Counted from the first letter of the stretch, positions 53,572-63,328 are shown. The stretch is 64,000 nucleotides of DNA from Prescottella defluvii (GCF_000738775.1 NZ_JPOC01000029.1:1-64000), one strand, 5' to 3'. The notes: generated by a model from the letters alone, not told the origin. Numbers and translations: made by a program.

Positions 53572-54723
53572 TCAGGACTGCAGCACCAGGTTCGTCAACA
53601 CCCGGACGCCGGTCGTCAGCGCCCGCTCGTCCAGGTCGAACGTCGGTTGGTGGATGTCGAGTTGTTCCCCGTGGCCCGACCACACCCCCAGTCGCGCCAT
53701 CGCACCCGGCGCCTCCTCGAGATACCAGGAGAAGTCCTCACCGCCGCCGGACTGCGGCGTGTCGGCCAGAGCGTCGGGCCCGATCGCCCGGACCGCGTCC
53801 TCGAACATGCGCGCCGACACCTCGTCGTTGACGACGGGCGGCACCCCGCGACGGTAGTTCAACTCGTACCGCACGCCGGTCGGCGCCAGCAGTCCGTGCA
53901 CGATCTCCCGCACCGTCGGTTCGAGCAGCGCCCACGTGTCGTGGTCGCCGGTCCGGACGGTTCCGGTGAGGATGCCGCTGCGCGGGATCGCGTTGGGCGC
54001 CTGGCCCGCACTCACCGCGCCCCACACCATCACGGTGCCGCTGCGCGGATCGATGCGGCGGCTGAGCATGCCCGGCAGTCCCGTGATCACGGTGCCGATC
54101 GCGTACACCAGATCGGTTGTCAGGTGCGGCCGGGACGTGTGCCCGCCCGGTGAGTCCAGCACGAGTTCGACGGTGTCGGCCGCCGAGGTGATCGCGCCGA
54201 CGCGGACCCCCACCCGGCCCGCCTCGAGCCGCGGATCGCAGTGCAGCGCGAAGATCCGCGACACCCCCTGCATGCCACCGGCGGCGACGACGTCGAGCGC
54301 GCCACCGGGCATCACCTCCTCCGCCGGCTGGAAGATGAAACGCACCCCGATCGGCAACTGCGGCAACGAATTCAATGCCAGTGCGGTGCCCAGTAGGATC
54401 GCGGTGTGCGCATCGTGGCCGCACGCGTGGGCCACCCCCGGCACCGTCGACGAGTACGGCGCGCCGGTGGCCTCCTGCAGCGGCAGTGCATCCATGTCGC
54501 CGCGCAGACCGATCCGCATCCCGCCGGGACCGATGTCGCAGATCACGCCCGTCCCACCGGGCAGCAGCAACGGCGACATCCCGGCCGCCGACAGGTGACG
54601 CGCGACGAAGGCGGTGGTCGCGAACTCGCGCCGGGCCAGTTCCGGATTCGCGTGGAAGTGCCGCCGCCAGCGCGACAGGTCGATCGTGTGCTCGGCGAGC
54701 CACCTCTCGATGCCCTCGTTCAC
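53572..54723 (-). CDS. amiA1: M20-family amidohydrolase AmiA1-like
   Basis: A 383-residue metal-dependent amidohydrolase. The metal ligands are in GDMDALPL (not the fused Asp of aminopeptidases), HACGHDAHTAILLG and QPAEEVMPGGA; a dimerisation domain of about 110 residues sits in the middle and the final ligand in the C-terminal QSGGGEDFSWY / HQPTFDLDE region. Members cleave N-acyl amino acids or indole amides; substrate unknown. GTG overlaps the upstream amiB1-like stop by 4 bp, so the two form an operon, as Rv3305c-Rv3306c do. Confidence 0.9.
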   Translation of the reverse strand: MNEGIERWLAEHTIDLSRWRRHFHANPELARREFATTAFVARHLSAAGMSPLLLPGGTGVICDIGPGGMRIGLRGDMDALPLQEATGAPYSSTVPGVAHACGHDAHTAILLGTALALNSLPQLPIGVRFIFQPAEEVMPGGALDVVAAGGMQGVSRIFALHCDPRLEAGRVGVRVGAITSAADTVELVLDSPGGHTSRPHLTTDLVYAIGTVITGLPGMLSRRIDPRSGTVMVWGAVSAGQAPNAIPRSGILTGTVRTGDHDTWALLEPTVREIVHGLLAPTGVRYELNYRRGVPPVVNDEVSARMFEDAVRAIGPDALADTPQSGGGEDFSWYLEEAPGAMARLGVWSGHGEQLDIHQPTFDLDERALTTGVRVLTNLVLQS

Positions 54724-55907
54724 CGTCGCGCCACCCCCTCGAGCAGGCGCGCGCGCTGACCCTCGTCGAGTGCGGCGCGGATCGCCGTGCGCGCCAACGC
54801 CGTAGCGCCGTCCAGTACGGCCCGGTCGGCCGACTCGCTGACCGCGGCCGCCGCAAACTCGGGCTGGTGGGTCACCGCGCCACCGGAGTCGATCCCCACC
54901 ACCGGATGGATGCCGGGGAGAACGTGCGTCACGTTGCCCATGTCCGTACTGCCCAGCGGGCGAGACGATTCCAGTTCCACCGGGAGCGGTGTGCGGCCGA
55001 GGTCGACGATCTCCTCGCGGTAGGCGTCCGCCAGCCACGGATCGGGCCGCAACTCGGTGTAGGCGGGCGAGACCGTCCGCACGTCGTGGGTGCACCCGGT
55101 CGCCAGGGCACCCGCCGCGAAACATGCCCCGGCGCGGGCGGCCAGTTCGTCGAGCGACTCCGCGGTCCGTGCCCGCAGGTAGTACAGCATCTCGGCGTGC
55201 GCCGGGACGATGTTGGGCGCCACGCCACCGTCGCTGACGATGCCGTGCAACTGCTGCCCGGGCGACAGATGCTGCCGCAGCAGCGCCAGCGCAACCTGCG
55301 CCACGGTGGTCGCGTCGGCGGCGTTACGCCCGAACTCCGGCGCGGCCGACGCGTGCGCCTCCCGGCCCGTGTAGGTGACCGCGATGTCGGCCAGCGCGAG
55401 CGAGGCCGCGCCGACGATGTCGAACGGACCCGGATGCACCATCAACGCCGCGGCCACGTCGTCGAACACGCCGCGCTCGAGCATCAGGACCTTGCCGCCG
55501 CCCGATTCCTCCGCCGGAGTCCCGATCACACGGACGGTGATCCCCAGGGCGTCGGCGATCGGTGCAAGCGCGAGGCCGGCGCCGACCGCGGAGGCGGCAA
55601 TGACGTTGTGCCCGCACGCATGCCCGATCTCGGGCAACGCGTCGTACTCGGCGAGGACGGCGAGCACCAGATCTCCGCTACCGAAGGACGCGTCGAACGC
55701 AGTCGACAGGTCCGCCACCCCGGTGCGCACCTCGAACCCGCGCTCCCGCAACATCTGGGCGACCTTGGCCGCACTGCGATGCTCCTCGAACGCGAGCTCG
55801 GGCTCGGCGTGGACCGAGTGCGACAACGCGACCAGATCGGATCGCGCCGCCGACACCGTGTCCGACACCGAGGCGGACAGAGCGGCCGACGGGGATCCTG
55901 GCTTCAC
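54720..55907 (-). CDS. amiB1: M20-family amidohydrolase AmiB1-like
   Basis: A 395-residue paralogue of the following gene, closer to p-aminobenzoyl-glutamate hydrolase-like proteins. Key features are LAVLAEYDALPEIGHACGHNVIAASA (metal ligands), IGTPAEESGGGKVLML and the final DMGNVTHVLPGIHPVVGID. The GTG at 55907 is chosen because everything upstream lacks coding character and would run into the enoyl-CoA hydratase-like gene; the ribosome binding site is weak. Heterodimer formation with the AmiA1-like partner, as seen for AbgA/AbgB, is possible but not shown. Confidence 0.88.
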   Translation of the reverse strand: MKPGSPSAALSASVSDTVSAARSDLVALSHSVHAEPELAFEEHRSAAKVAQMLRERGFEVRTGVADLSTAFDASFGSGDLVLAVLAEYDALPEIGHACGHNVIAASAVGAGLALAPIADALGITVRVIGTPAEESGGGKVLMLERGVFDDVAAALMVHPGPFDIVGAASLALADIAVTYTGREAHASAAPEFGRNAADATTVAQVALALLRQHLSPGQQLHGIVSDGGVAPNIVPAHAEMLYYLRARTAESLDELAARAGACFAAGALATGCTHDVRTVSPAYTELRPDPWLADAYREEIVDLGRTPLPVELESSRPLGSTDMGNVTHVLPGIHPVVGIDSGGAVTHQPEFAAAAVSESADRAVLDGATALARTAIRAALDEGQRARLLEGVARR

Positions 55908-55944
55908 AGATCCCAGTCTCTCACCCCCGCGCGGCCGGGCCCGT

Positions 55945-56643
55945 CTATCCGAACTTGAAGTTGCTCTCGTCGGTCGCGGTGCGCAGCGCCTCGAGCGTCT
56001 CGCGGTGGAGACCGCGCTTGATGCCGGACAGGTTCGCGCCGTGGGTCGACACCAGTGCCGACGCGCGCGCGACGGCCGCACCGAGCACCAGGTCCCCCTC
56101 GACGGCGTCGTCGACGATCCCCGCGGCGAGCGCGTCGGCGCCGCCGTACCGGCGACCGGTCGTCATCGCCTCCACCGCGGTCTGACGGGGCAGCCGCGTC
56201 GACAGCAGCGTCGACATCCCCACCGTGAACGGCATGCTGAGGTTGACCTCGGGCAGGCAGTAGTAGCCGCGGTCGCTGCGCATCACCCGGAAGTCGTGCG
56301 AGCTGGCGAGCATGGCACCGGCGCCGAACGCGTGCCCCTGCACTGCCGCGACCGTCGCCATCGGGAACTCGAGGATGCGCGAGAACACCGTGTGGACGCG
56401 ATCGAGATAGCCGGGCAGCTTGTCGAGGTTGCCGAAGATCCAGTCCGTGTCGAGGCCGTTGGTGAAGAACTTGCCGGTGGCCGTGGTGACCAGCGCCGCG
56501 GGGCCCTCGTGCGCTTCGACCTCGTCCAACGACGCGTGCATCGCGTCGATCCAGTCCGGATGGAACCGATTCTCGTTGTCCGTCTCGCCCTCGTTGCCGA
56601 GGTGGAGGACGAAGACGTCGCCTTGGCGATTCAGGTATGGCAT
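55945..56643 (-). CDS. Enoyl-CoA hydratase/isomerase family protein
   Basis: A 232-residue crotonase-fold protein. TGKFFTNGLDTDWIFG and VQGHAFGAGAMLASSHDFRVM are the two oxyanion-hole stretches; the usual hydratase Glu pair is not obvious, which fits a delta3-delta2-enoyl-CoA isomerase. The following EVNLSMPFTVGM includes the Glu seen in isomerases. It is 37 bp upstream of the amiB1-like gene on the same strand and divergent from the purine nucleoside phosphorylase. Substrate unknown. Confidence 0.85.
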   Translation of the reverse strand: MPYLNRQGDVFVLHLGNEGETDNENRFHPDWIDAMHASLDEVEAHEGPAALVTTATGKFFTNGLDTDWIFGNLDKLPGYLDRVHTVFSRILEFPMATVAAVQGHAFGAGAMLASSHDFRVMRSDRGYYCLPEVNLSMPFTVGMSTLLSTRLPRQTAVEAMTTGRRYGGADALAAGIVDDAVEGDLVLGAAVARASALVSTHGANLSGIKRGLHRETLEALRTATDESNFKFG

Positions 56644-56651
56644 GAACCGGA

Positions 56652-56666
56652 TACTACCCGTGAGTA
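56652..56666. promoter_or_regulatory. Imperfect palindrome between the hydratase-like and deoD genes
   Basis: TACT and AGTA half-sites separated by 7 bp in the 66-bp divergent gap. A weak operator candidate only. Confidence 0.2.
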
Positions 56667-56709
56667 ACATTTCGTGGCGCGGCTACCGCTCGCACTACTG
56701 TGTCCCTTC

Positions 56710-57495
56710 ATGGGCACACTCGAGCAGCAGGCCGCCGACGTCCTCGCCGACCGCACCGGCATCGCGAAGCACACAGCAGCCGTCGTCCTCGGGTCCGGCT
56801 GGCAGGCCGCGGCCGACGCACTCGGGCACGCATCCACCGCCGTCCCGATGGCGGACCTCCCCGGCTTCGCGACACCGTCCGCATCCGGCCACGCCGGGAC
56901 CGTGCTGTCGGTCCGGGTCGGCGACACTCCGGTACTGGTGCTGCTCGGCCGCACCCACGCCTACGAGGGCCACGACCTGCCGCGCGTCGTGCACCCGGTG
57001 CGGACCGCGATCACAGCCGGCGCCGGAACCGTCATCCTCACCAATGCCGCCGGCGGCATCCGGGAGGGAATGCACGTCGGGCAGCCGGTCCTCGTCAGCG
57101 ACCACCTCAACCTCACCGCCCGCTCCCCCCTGGTGGGCGCGCAGTTCGTCGACCTGGTCGACGCCTACAGCCCACGACTGCGCGGACTCGCCCGCGAGAT
57201 CGACCCGACGCTGAGCGAAGGGGTCTACGCGGGCCTGCCCGGACCGCACTACGAGACGCCCGCCGAGATCCGGATGCTGCGCACCCTCGGCGCCGACCTC
57301 GTCGGGATGTCCACCGTGCACGAGACCATCGCCGCCCGCGCACTCGGCGCCGAGGTGCTCGGCATCTCGCTGGTCACCAACCTCGCGGCCGGGATCACCG
57401 GTCAACCGCTCGACCACGCCGAGGTCCTCGCCGCCGGACAGGCGTCCGCCGCCCGCATGGGCGCACTGCTGCGCGAACTGCTGGCCCGGCTGTGA
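56710..57495 (+). CDS. deoD: Purine nucleoside phosphorylase
   Basis: A 261-residue trimeric-type (class II) phosphorylase that splits purine nucleosides with phosphate for salvage. Motifs: VVLGSGW (phosphate), [24 protein letters not shown] (purine), [13 protein letters not shown] and [11 protein letters not shown]. The ATG at 56710 is used, as residues before it are not typical. It overlaps the phosphohexomutase start by 4 bp (GTGA); the same gene order (deoD-pmmB) is found in mycobacteria. Confidence 0.95.
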   Translation: MGTLEQQAADVLADRTGIAKHTAAVVLGSGWQAAADALGHASTAVPMADLPGFATPSASGHAGTVLSVRVGDTPVLVLLGRTHAYEGHDLPRVVHPVRTAITAGAGTVILTNAAGGIREGMHVGQPVLVSDHLNLTARSPLVGAQFVDLVDAYSPRLRGLAREIDPTLSEGVYAGLPGPHYETPAEIRMLRTLGADLVGMSTVHETIAARALGAEVLGISLVTNLAAGITGQPLDHAEVLAAGQASAARMGALLRELLARL

Positions 57496-58997
57496 CCGGC
57501 CACCCCCTCCGCTTCGGCACCGCGGGCCTGCGCGGGCCCGTCGGCGACGGACCCGGCTGCATCAACGTCGGCGTGGTCGAACGGACCACCGCCGGACTCG
57601 CACGGTGGCTGCGCGACCGCTGCCTCGGCGGCGGGACCGTGGTCGTCGGCCGGGACGCCCGACACGGGTCGGCGGAGTTCGCCCGCGCCGCCGCGGAGGT
57701 CCTGGCCGCGGAGGGGTTCGCGGTGACCCTGCTGCCGCGACCGCTACCCACGCCGCTGGTCGCGTTCGCGGTGCGCCGCCTCGGTGCGGTGGCCGGCGTC
57801 CAGATCACCGCGTCGCACAATCCGCCCACCGACAACGGCTACAAGGTGTACCTGTCGGGTGGCGCGCCGCTCGCCGCGCCCGCCGACCGCGAGATCGAGG
57901 ACGCGATCGGGCGGGTCGAGCAGATCCGGCGCAGCCCGGTCGCACCGGTCGACGACGCACTGCTCGACGACTATCTCGCGCGCGTCGCCACCCTGCCCCG
58001 CGGCGACAGCCGAACGATCCGGATCGCACTGACCGCACTGCACGGGGCCGGTGGCGAGACCGCGGTGGCCGCGCTGCGCGCCGCCGGATTCACCGACATC
58101 CACACCGTCGCTGCGCAGTTCGAACCCGACCCGGACTTCCCCACCGTCACCTTCCCCAATCCCGAGGAGCCCGGCACGACGGATGCACTGCTGGCCCTGG
58201 CCGCCGAGATCGACGCGGACGTCGCGATCGCCCTCGACCCCGACGCCGACCGATGCGCCGTCGGAATCCCCGACGGGGACGGCTGGCGGATGCTCACCGG
58301 CGACGAGACCGGCGCCCTGCTCGGGCAGCGGATCCTGCAACACGCCCCGCCCGGATCGCTCGTCGCGACCACGATCGTGTCGTCGACGCTGCTCGGAAAG
58401 ATCGCGACCGCCCGCGGATTCCGGTCGGCCCGCACCCTGACCGGCTTCAAATGGCTCGTCCGCGCCGGCGACGGCCTGGTCTACGCGTACGAGGAGGCCG
58501 TCGGGCACTGCGTGGACCCCGATGTCGTGCGCGACAAGGACGGCATCTCGGCATCGGTCCTCATCGCCGACCTGGTCGCCGACCTCGCGGCGTCCGGCCG
58601 CACCGTGCAGAGCACACTCGACGCCCTGGCCGTCGAATTCGGTGTCCACGTCACCGGTCAGGTGTCGCGTCGCACCGAGGACGTCGCCGACATCGCCCGG
58701 ATCATGGAACGACTGCGTACCGACCCCCCGGCCGACATCGCCGGAACTGCCGTCGAGGCAACCGATCTCGCCGCGGCGCGGGGACCGCTTCGCACCGACG
58801 CCGTCACCCTGTCCGGCCCCGGACTGCACGTAACGGTCCGGCCGTCGGGTACCGAGCCGAAGCTCAAGGCCTACTTCGAGGTGATCGAACCGGTGCCGAG
58901 CGCCGGGCACCTCACGGCCGCGCGTGCCGCCGCCCGGGCCCGCGCCGACCTGATCCGGACACGACTTGCGGCGGCCGATCGACCCGGCACATCCTGA
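57492..58997 (+). CDS. pmmB: Phosphomannomutase/phosphoglucomutase
   Basis: A 501-residue alpha-D-phosphohexomutase. The phosphoserine loop is [16 protein letters not shown], the magnesium loop is [11 protein letters not shown], the sugar loop is [12 protein letters not shown] (where GEESG is more usual) and the phosphate loop is [15 protein letters not shown]. It interconverts hexose 1- and 6-phosphates for envelope polysaccharides or, given the coupled phosphorylase, pentose phosphates released in nucleoside salvage. Start GTG overlaps the deoD stop. Confidence 0.94.
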   Translation: MTGHPLRFGTAGLRGPVGDGPGCINVGVVERTTAGLARWLRDRCLGGGTVVVGRDARHGSAEFARAAAEVLAAEGFAVTLLPRPLPTPLVAFAVRRLGAVAGVQITASHNPPTDNGYKVYLSGGAPLAAPADREIEDAIGRVEQIRRSPVAPVDDALLDDYLARVATLPRGDSRTIRIALTALHGAGGETAVAALRAAGFTDIHTVAAQFEPDPDFPTVTFPNPEEPGTTDALLALAAEIDADVAIALDPDADRCAVGIPDGDGWRMLTGDETGALLGQRILQHAPPGSLVATTIVSSTLLGKIATARGFRSARTLTGFKWLVRAGDGLVYAYEEAVGHCVDPDVVRDKDGISASVLIADLVADLAASGRTVQSTLDALAVEFGVHVTGQVSRRTEDVADIARIMERLRTDPPADIAGTAVEATDLAAARGPLRTDAVTLSGPGLHVTVRPSGTEPKLKAYFEVIEPVPSAGHLTAARAAARARADLIRTRLAAADRPGTS

Positions 58998-59041
58998 AGG
59001 GCCGAGAACTCCCACCCGAAGACCACGGAACGGAGAACAAG

Positions 59042-59656
59042 ATGCCTCGCCCGAACAGATCGACATCGAGAACCAGGACCGCAGCGCTCGTGATCGCGGG
59101 GGCCGCACTCGTCGCTCTCGCCGGGTGCGGTGACGACGACGGTGCCCAGGACTCCACCACGACCACCACGACCACCAGCGCGACCGCTGCCACGACCACG
59201 GGCGCGGCCGGCACCGCCGCCCCGAGCACCGGGACACTCGAGCGGGCCGCCGTCACCGCGGTCGCGGCGGTACCCGGCAGCGTCCTGGTGTCGATCGAAT
59301 CGGAGCACGACCGGACGTGGGAGACCCAGGTCGTCACGCCCGACGGGGTGGAACACCATGTCGACGTGTCCGCCGACGGAGCCACCGTCGTCGGCACGCC
59401 CCGGATCGACGACGAGGACGAAGCCGACCGCGCGGAGCACCGCGCCCGCGTGCAGGCAGCGACGCTCGACGTCGCCGCGGCCGCGGCCGCCGTCCTCACC
59501 GAAGTCCCGGGCGGCACCGTCACCGAACTGAACCTCGACACCGACAAGGGCACCACGGTGTGGGAGGCCGACGTGATCGACGGATCCGGCACCAGACACG
59601 AAGTCACGATCGACGCCGCCACCGGCGTGGTTCTCGCGAACTCGACCGGCCGCTGA
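59042..59656 (+). CDS. PepSY-type lipoprotein 1
   Basis: A 204-residue lipoprotein. The signal peptide ends in a lipobox LVALAGC with acylated Cys29. After an acidic and Thr-rich linker (about 30-60) come two repeats of a PepSY-like fold: [37 protein letters not shown], then [43 protein letters not shown]. PepSY proteins inhibit or sense proteases and other extracytoplasmic partners. Lies 44 bp after pmmB and next to a paralogue. Confidence 0.88.
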   Translation: MPRPNRSTSRTRTAALVIAGAALVALAGCGDDDGAQDSTTTTTTTSATAATTTGAAGTAAPSTGTLERAAVTAVAAVPGSVLVSIESEHDRTWETQVVTPDGVEHHVDVSADGATVVGTPRIDDEDEADRAEHRARVQAATLDVAAAAAAVLTEVPGGTVTELNLDTDKGTTVWEADVIDGSGTRHEVTIDAATGVVLANSTGR

Positions 59657-59754
59657 CCGTTCGACCACCGCCGATTTCCACCCGCCCACATGAGTCGAAC
59701 TCTGGTACAAACATTTCGACAGATGTGAGCGGCTATATGAGGGGTTTCGGCGAT

Positions 59755-60432
59755 ATGAGAATTTTCCGCAACAGCGTCACGTCACGGGTGGGCACGGCCG
59801 CAGTGGCCGGCTTCGCAGTCGTGGCCCTCGTCGGCTGCAGCAGCGACGACAGCAGCAGCAGCGCCGCCACCACGACCTCGGCTGCGGCCGCCACGACGAG
59901 CACGTCCAAGGCCTCCGGCGCGCCGGGTTCCGCCGGCGCCGAAGCCGCGGCGTCGACCGCGACGTCACCGGCCGGTGCGACCGGTGCGGCAGGCGCCACG
60001 CAGACCCGCGCACCGGGCTGGAACGCGAAGGTCTTCGAGCACGCCGGCCGGACCGCGGTCGCGGCGGTTCCCGGCAGCTCGCTGATCTCCATCGAGGAGA
60101 ACATCGACGGCAGTTGGGAGGTCCGCGTCGCCAACGCCGACGGGACCATCATCATCGTCGGCCTCTCCCCCGACGGCGACAGCGTCATCGCAGGACCGTC
60201 GCCCGCCGGGGAACGGAACACGAGCAGCCAGGAAGCGAACCTCGACTACAGCGCGGCCACCGGCATCGTCCTCGGAGAGGTCCCGGGCGGCCGGATCGTC
60301 GACCTGGAACTCGTCGTGGAGAAGGGCGGCACGTACGTGTGGGAGGCCGACGTGATCGACGCCTCCGGAGCGCAGCGCGCAGTGGACGTCGACGCGGTCT
60401 CCGGTCGAGTCCTGCAGAACGCGCCGCGCTAG
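59755..60432 (+). CDS. PepSY-type lipoprotein 2
   Basis: A 225-residue paralogue of the previous gene. The lipobox is VVALVGC with Cys28; the linker of about 65 residues is rich in Ser, Thr and Ala. PepSY-like repeats follow: [26 protein letters not shown] and [44 protein letters not shown]. The ATG at 59755 is preferred for GAGGGG 10 nt upstream; ATG at 59737 is in frame. It is convergent with upp, overlapping it by 4 bp. Confidence 0.87.
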   Translation: MRIFRNSVTSRVGTAAVAGFAVVALVGCSSDDSSSSAATTTSAAAATTSTSKASGAPGSAGAEAAASTATSPAGATGAAGATQTRAPGWNAKVFEHAGRTAVAAVPGSSLISIEENIDGSWEVRVANADGTIIIVGLSPDGDSVIAGPSPAGERNTSSQEANLDYSAATGIVLGEVPGGRIVDLELVVEKGGTYVWEADVIDASGAQRAVDVDAVSGRVLQNAPR

Positions 60433-61052
60433 CGGGGACCGAACTGCCGGTCGCCGGCGTCGCCGAGTCCGGGAACGATGAAGGCGTTCTCGTCGAGGCG
60501 CTCGTCCACGGTCGCCGTGATCAGCCGCACCGGGTGGCCGGAGTTCGCGAGTGCGTCCACACCCGGCGGGGCCGCGACGACGCACACGGCGGTGACGTCG
60601 GTGGCGCCACGGGCGACCAGCAGGTCGATCGTGTGCACCATCGAACCACCGGTCGCGAGCATCGGATCGAGCACGTAGACGGGCAGACCGGACAGGTCGG
60701 CGGGCAGCGACTCCAGATACGGCACCGGCTGGTGCGTCTCCTCGTCCCGCGCCATGCCGACGAACCCGACCCGGGACTGCGGGATCATCGAGCTGGCCTG
60801 CTCCACCATGCCGAGACCGGCCCGCAGCACCGGGACCAGCAGCGGCGGCTGCGCCAACCGGATGCCGGTGGTCACCGCCACCGGCGTCCGGACCTCGAAC
60901 TCCTCGACCGGGGCGTCGCGGATGGCCTCGTAGATCAACATCTGGGTGAGTTCACGCAACGCGGACCGGAACGTGGCGTTGCTGCTGCGTTCGTCCCGCA
61001 TCGTCGTGAGGAGTGCCGCTGCGAGCGGATGGTCGACTACGTGCGTTTCCAT
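60429..61052 (-). CDS. upp: Uracil phosphoribosyltransferase
   Basis: A 207-residue enzyme of pyrimidine salvage, making UMP from uracil and PRPP. The PRPP loop is [14 protein letters not shown], the flexible loop [10 protein letters not shown] and the uracil-contact C-terminus [15 protein letters not shown] are all complete. The ATG at 61052 has a -10 like TATCCT just 8 nt upstream and no Shine-Dalgarno, suggesting leaderless expression. Its position after pmmB and the two lipoproteins matches mycobacterial Rv3309c. Confidence 0.96.
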   Translation of the reverse strand: METHVVDHPLAAALLTTMRDERSSNATFRSALRELTQMLIYEAIRDAPVEEFEVRTPVAVTTGIRLAQPPLLVPVLRAGLGMVEQASSMIPQSRVGFVGMARDEETHQPVPYLESLPADLSGLPVYVLDPMLATGGSMVHTIDLLVARGATDVTAVCVVAAPPGVDALANSGHPVRLITATVDERLDENAFIVPGLGDAGDRQFGPR

Positions 61053-61060
61053 GACTTAAC

Positions 61061-61066
61061 AGGATA
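61061..61066 (-). promoter_or_regulatory. Candidate -10 box of upp
   Basis: TATCCT on the minus strand, 8 nt before the upp start codon. Confidence 0.4.
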
Positions 61067-61181
61067 GTGGGGTGCCCTGCCCCGCCGAACTCGCCCGGAA
61101 AATCGCCGGAACCGAATGAATCGCCCGTGCGTCCAACCTTGCAACGGAACCAGTTTCGACGGGGATGCACGGGGGGATGCG

Positions 61182-61508
61182 ATGAGCGAGTTGTCGGAGT
61201 TCTCAGCGGCGACGGAGGGAATCGCCGCGTTCGGCGTGACCGCCGCCGCCATGGCAGGCCGGACCGAGGCCGCGCGGGCGGGGGCCGCGGCGGCAGGACC
61301 TGCTGCGCTCGGGCCGGTGTTCGGACTTGTCGGCGGCGACTTCGTCACGGCGTTCGGGGCCGCCCAGGCCGCGCACGCGGCGGAACTCGGACGCCTGGCG
61401 TCCGCCTGGTCGGCGATGAGCGCGGCAGCGGCGACCACTGCCGCCGCCTACGACGCCACCGACACCGGGACCGCGACGGCCCTGGGGGCGACCGGAGTCG
61501 CGCCGTGA
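61182..61508 (+). CDS. EspC-like type VII secretion substrate
   Basis: A 108-residue, Ala-rich, all-helical protein of the EspC/DUF2580 type. Two long helices are separated by a Gly/Pro-containing turn (AAAGPAALGPVFGLVGGDF). Close to the C-terminus is Tyr90-x-x-x-Asp94 (YDATD), the secretion signal YxxxD/E used by type VII substrates. Very low charge and many Ala and Gly fit a secreted helical hairpin. GGGGGG lies about 7 nt before the ATG. Its GTGA overlap with the next gene suggests the two products act together. Confidence 0.8.
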   Translation: MSELSEFSAATEGIAAFGVTAAAMAGRTEAARAGAAAAGPAALGPVFGLVGGDFVTAFGAAQAAHAAELGRLASAWSAMSAAAATTAAAYDATDTGTATALGATGVAP

Positions 61509-62671
61509 TCGACCTCCTCGCCCGCCCCGTCGTCGACCTCCTCGGATCCTTCGGTTCCGGCGCCCTGCCCGGCGGATCCCCCGCCGACGCCATCCGCGCC
61601 GCATCCGATGCCGTCGACGCCGTCCACGCGCTCGGCCGCACCGGGATCAGCGACCTCGGCGGCGTCTGGACCGGGACCGCCGCCGATGCGGCGATCGACA
61701 AGGCCGAGGCGACGCAGGCCGCGTCGGTGCACCTGTCCGACCGGGGCCGGGAGATCGCGGTGGTCGTCGAGGCCGCGTCCGAGTGCGTCCGCGTCGGCAC
61801 CGCCGAACTGCAGGGCATCCTCGAGTCCTTCCTGTCGATCGCCTCCTCAGCGCTGCCGCTGCTCGCGACACCGGTCGGACAGACCATGCTGATCAGCGCC
61901 GCGGTCGAACACCTCGGACGGGCCCTGGCCGTGGTGGAACGGGTCCGCGGCGAACTGGCCGGGCACACCGGCCGGATGATCGAACTCACCACGCCGGACC
62001 CCGTGCCGAGCGATGCGCGCACCGTCGCGGCCTCGGTCGGTGCGCCGGCACCGGTTACACCCGCTGCCACCGTGCCGTCCGCGGTCACCCCGCAGTCCGA
62101 CGCGGCGGGCCGCGTCGTGTCGGCGTTCGCCGGTTCCTACGGTCGACCGGCCCCGGCGGCCGGCCCCGCACCCGCCCGCACCGTCTCCCACGCCCCGTCC
62201 GCGGGATCCACAGGATCCGGCGGATCCACCGAGACCGGCAGCGGGTCCGGCTCGTACGACCCCCGGTTCGGTGGCAGCGGCGTCGAGATCCTGCTGCCCG
62301 ACGGCAGCACCGCCGTCGCCCCCAACGAGGAGGCCGCCAACGCCGTCCGCAACGCCCTCACCCAGCAGGGCGTCCCCTATCAGTGGGGCGGCACCACCCC
62401 CGGCCAGGGACTGGACTGCAGCGGCCTCACGCAGTGGGCGTACGGCGAGGCCGGCATCGAACTGCCGCGACTCGCGCAGGAACAGAGCGTCGGAGTACCC
62501 GTCGACCAGGACAACCTCATGCCCGGTGATCTCGCCGTGTGGGACGGCCACGTGGCCATGGTGATCGGCAACGGCCAGATGGTCGAGGCCGGCGATCCGG
62601 TCTCGGTGAGCTCGATCCGTACGACGAACAGCGGCATGGGCTTCCACGGCTTCTACCGCCCCACCGAGTGA
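61505..62671 (+). CDS. WXG-like/NlpC-P60 cell-wall peptidase
   Basis: A 388-residue protein. Residues 25-155 form a helical domain with a WxG turn (GVWTG, Trp55), like WXG100 partners of type VII secretion. A Pro/Ala/Gly/Ser linker runs to about 255. The C-terminal NlpC/P60 domain has catalytic Cys305 (LDCSGLTQW) and His349 (DGHVAMVIG), so it probably cuts stem peptides in the cell wall. There is no Sec signal, so export with the EspC-like partner is likely. GTG start overlaps that gene by 4 bp. Related to mycobacterial Rip/NlpC-type hydrolases. Confidence 0.88.
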   Translation: MIDLLARPVVDLLGSFGSGALPGGSPADAIRAASDAVDAVHALGRTGISDLGGVWTGTAADAAIDKAEATQAASVHLSDRGREIAVVVEAASECVRVGTAELQGILESFLSIASSALPLLATPVGQTMLISAAVEHLGRALAVVERVRGELAGHTGRMIELTTPDPVPSDARTVAASVGAPAPVTPAATVPSAVTPQSDAAGRVVSAFAGSYGRPAPAAGPAPARTVSHAPSAGSTGSGGSTETGSGSGSYDPRFGGSGVEILLPDGSTAVAPNEEAANAVRNALTQQGVPYQWGGTTPGQGLDCSGLTQWAYGEAGIELPRLAQEQSVGVPVDQDNLMPGDLAVWDGHVAMVIGNGQMVEAGDPVSVSSIRTTNSGMGFHGFYRPTE

Positions 62672-62681
62672 CCGGAGGATC

Positions 62682-63026
62682 ATGACCCACGAACCACCAC
62701 TTCCGCCCGCACCCGAGGTCGCGACCGCGGTCAACCGCCCTCGGACCGTCGCGGTCCGCGCCACCGAGACCGGTCTGCCCCTCGACATTCGCATCGACGA
62801 ACGCGAACTGCGGTACGGCGGCGCACGTCTGGCCGACGAGATCCTCCGCCTGTGCCGGGAGGCCGCGCGGGAGGCGGGGACGCGCCGACGCGAGCAGCTC
62901 GCGTACGACGGTATGCCCGCCGACGTCCTCGACCGGCTCGGGTTGCCGACCCGCGAGCAGGTCGCCGTCGCCCAGCAGGCCGAGGACGAGGACCACGCCC
63001 CGACGAGCTGGATGCGACCGGTATGA
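62682..63026 (+). CDS. YbaB-like protein of the secretion-linked cassette 1
   Basis: A 114-residue protein with a beta-rich start (TVAVRATETGLPLDIRIDERELRYGG) leading to a helix (ARLADEILRLCREAAREAG), which is the second half of the YbaB/EbfC fold; the N-terminal helix is absent. The C-terminus is acidic and ends in WMRPV. YbaB-like proteins commonly lie beside type VII genes in actinobacteria and may bind DNA or act as chaperones. It overlaps the next gene by 4 bp, and lies 10 nt after the NlpC/P60 gene. Confidence 0.65.
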   Translation: MTHEPPLPPAPEVATAVNRPRTVAVRATETGLPLDIRIDERELRYGGARLADEILRLCREAAREAGTRRREQLAYDGMPADVLDRLGLPTREQVAVAQQAEDEDHAPTSWMRPV

Positions 63027-63328
63027 GCGGGCACGACATGGACGCGATCGTGGCGCGCGCGTCGGCGCAGTTGAATCTGTTCGACGACGCCCTGTCGGGG
63101 CTGCGGTCCATTCGGGCCCACGCGGTCAGCGACGACGGCGTCGTCCGCGTCGAGGTCGACGGGAACGGCAGTCCGACCGGGATGTGGCTCAGCGATTCAC
63201 TGCTCGGGCTCGACGCCAGGGCCCTCGCCCGGACGATCACCCACACCGCGCACCGGGCGGCGGCCGCCGCTGCGGAGGAACGGAACCGGATCACCGCAGC
63301 GCTGTTCACCGACTTCACGAACAGCTGA
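63023..63328 (+). CDS. YbaB-like protein of the secretion-linked cassette 2
   Basis: A 101-residue protein with a fuller YbaB/EbfC pattern: a first helix (MDAIVARASAQLNLFDDALSGL), strands (IRAHAVSDDGVVRVEVDGNGSPTGMWLSD) and a second helix pair (ALARTITHTAHRAAAAAAEERNRITAAL). It starts within the stop of the preceding gene (ATGA) and closes the four-gene cassette. A complex with the preceding protein is plausible. Function in secretion is inferred from location only. Confidence 0.7.
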   Translation: MSGHDMDAIVARASAQLNLFDDALSGLRSIRAHAVSDDGVVRVEVDGNGSPTGMWLSDSLLGLDARALARTITHTAHRAAAAAAEERNRITAALFTDFTNS

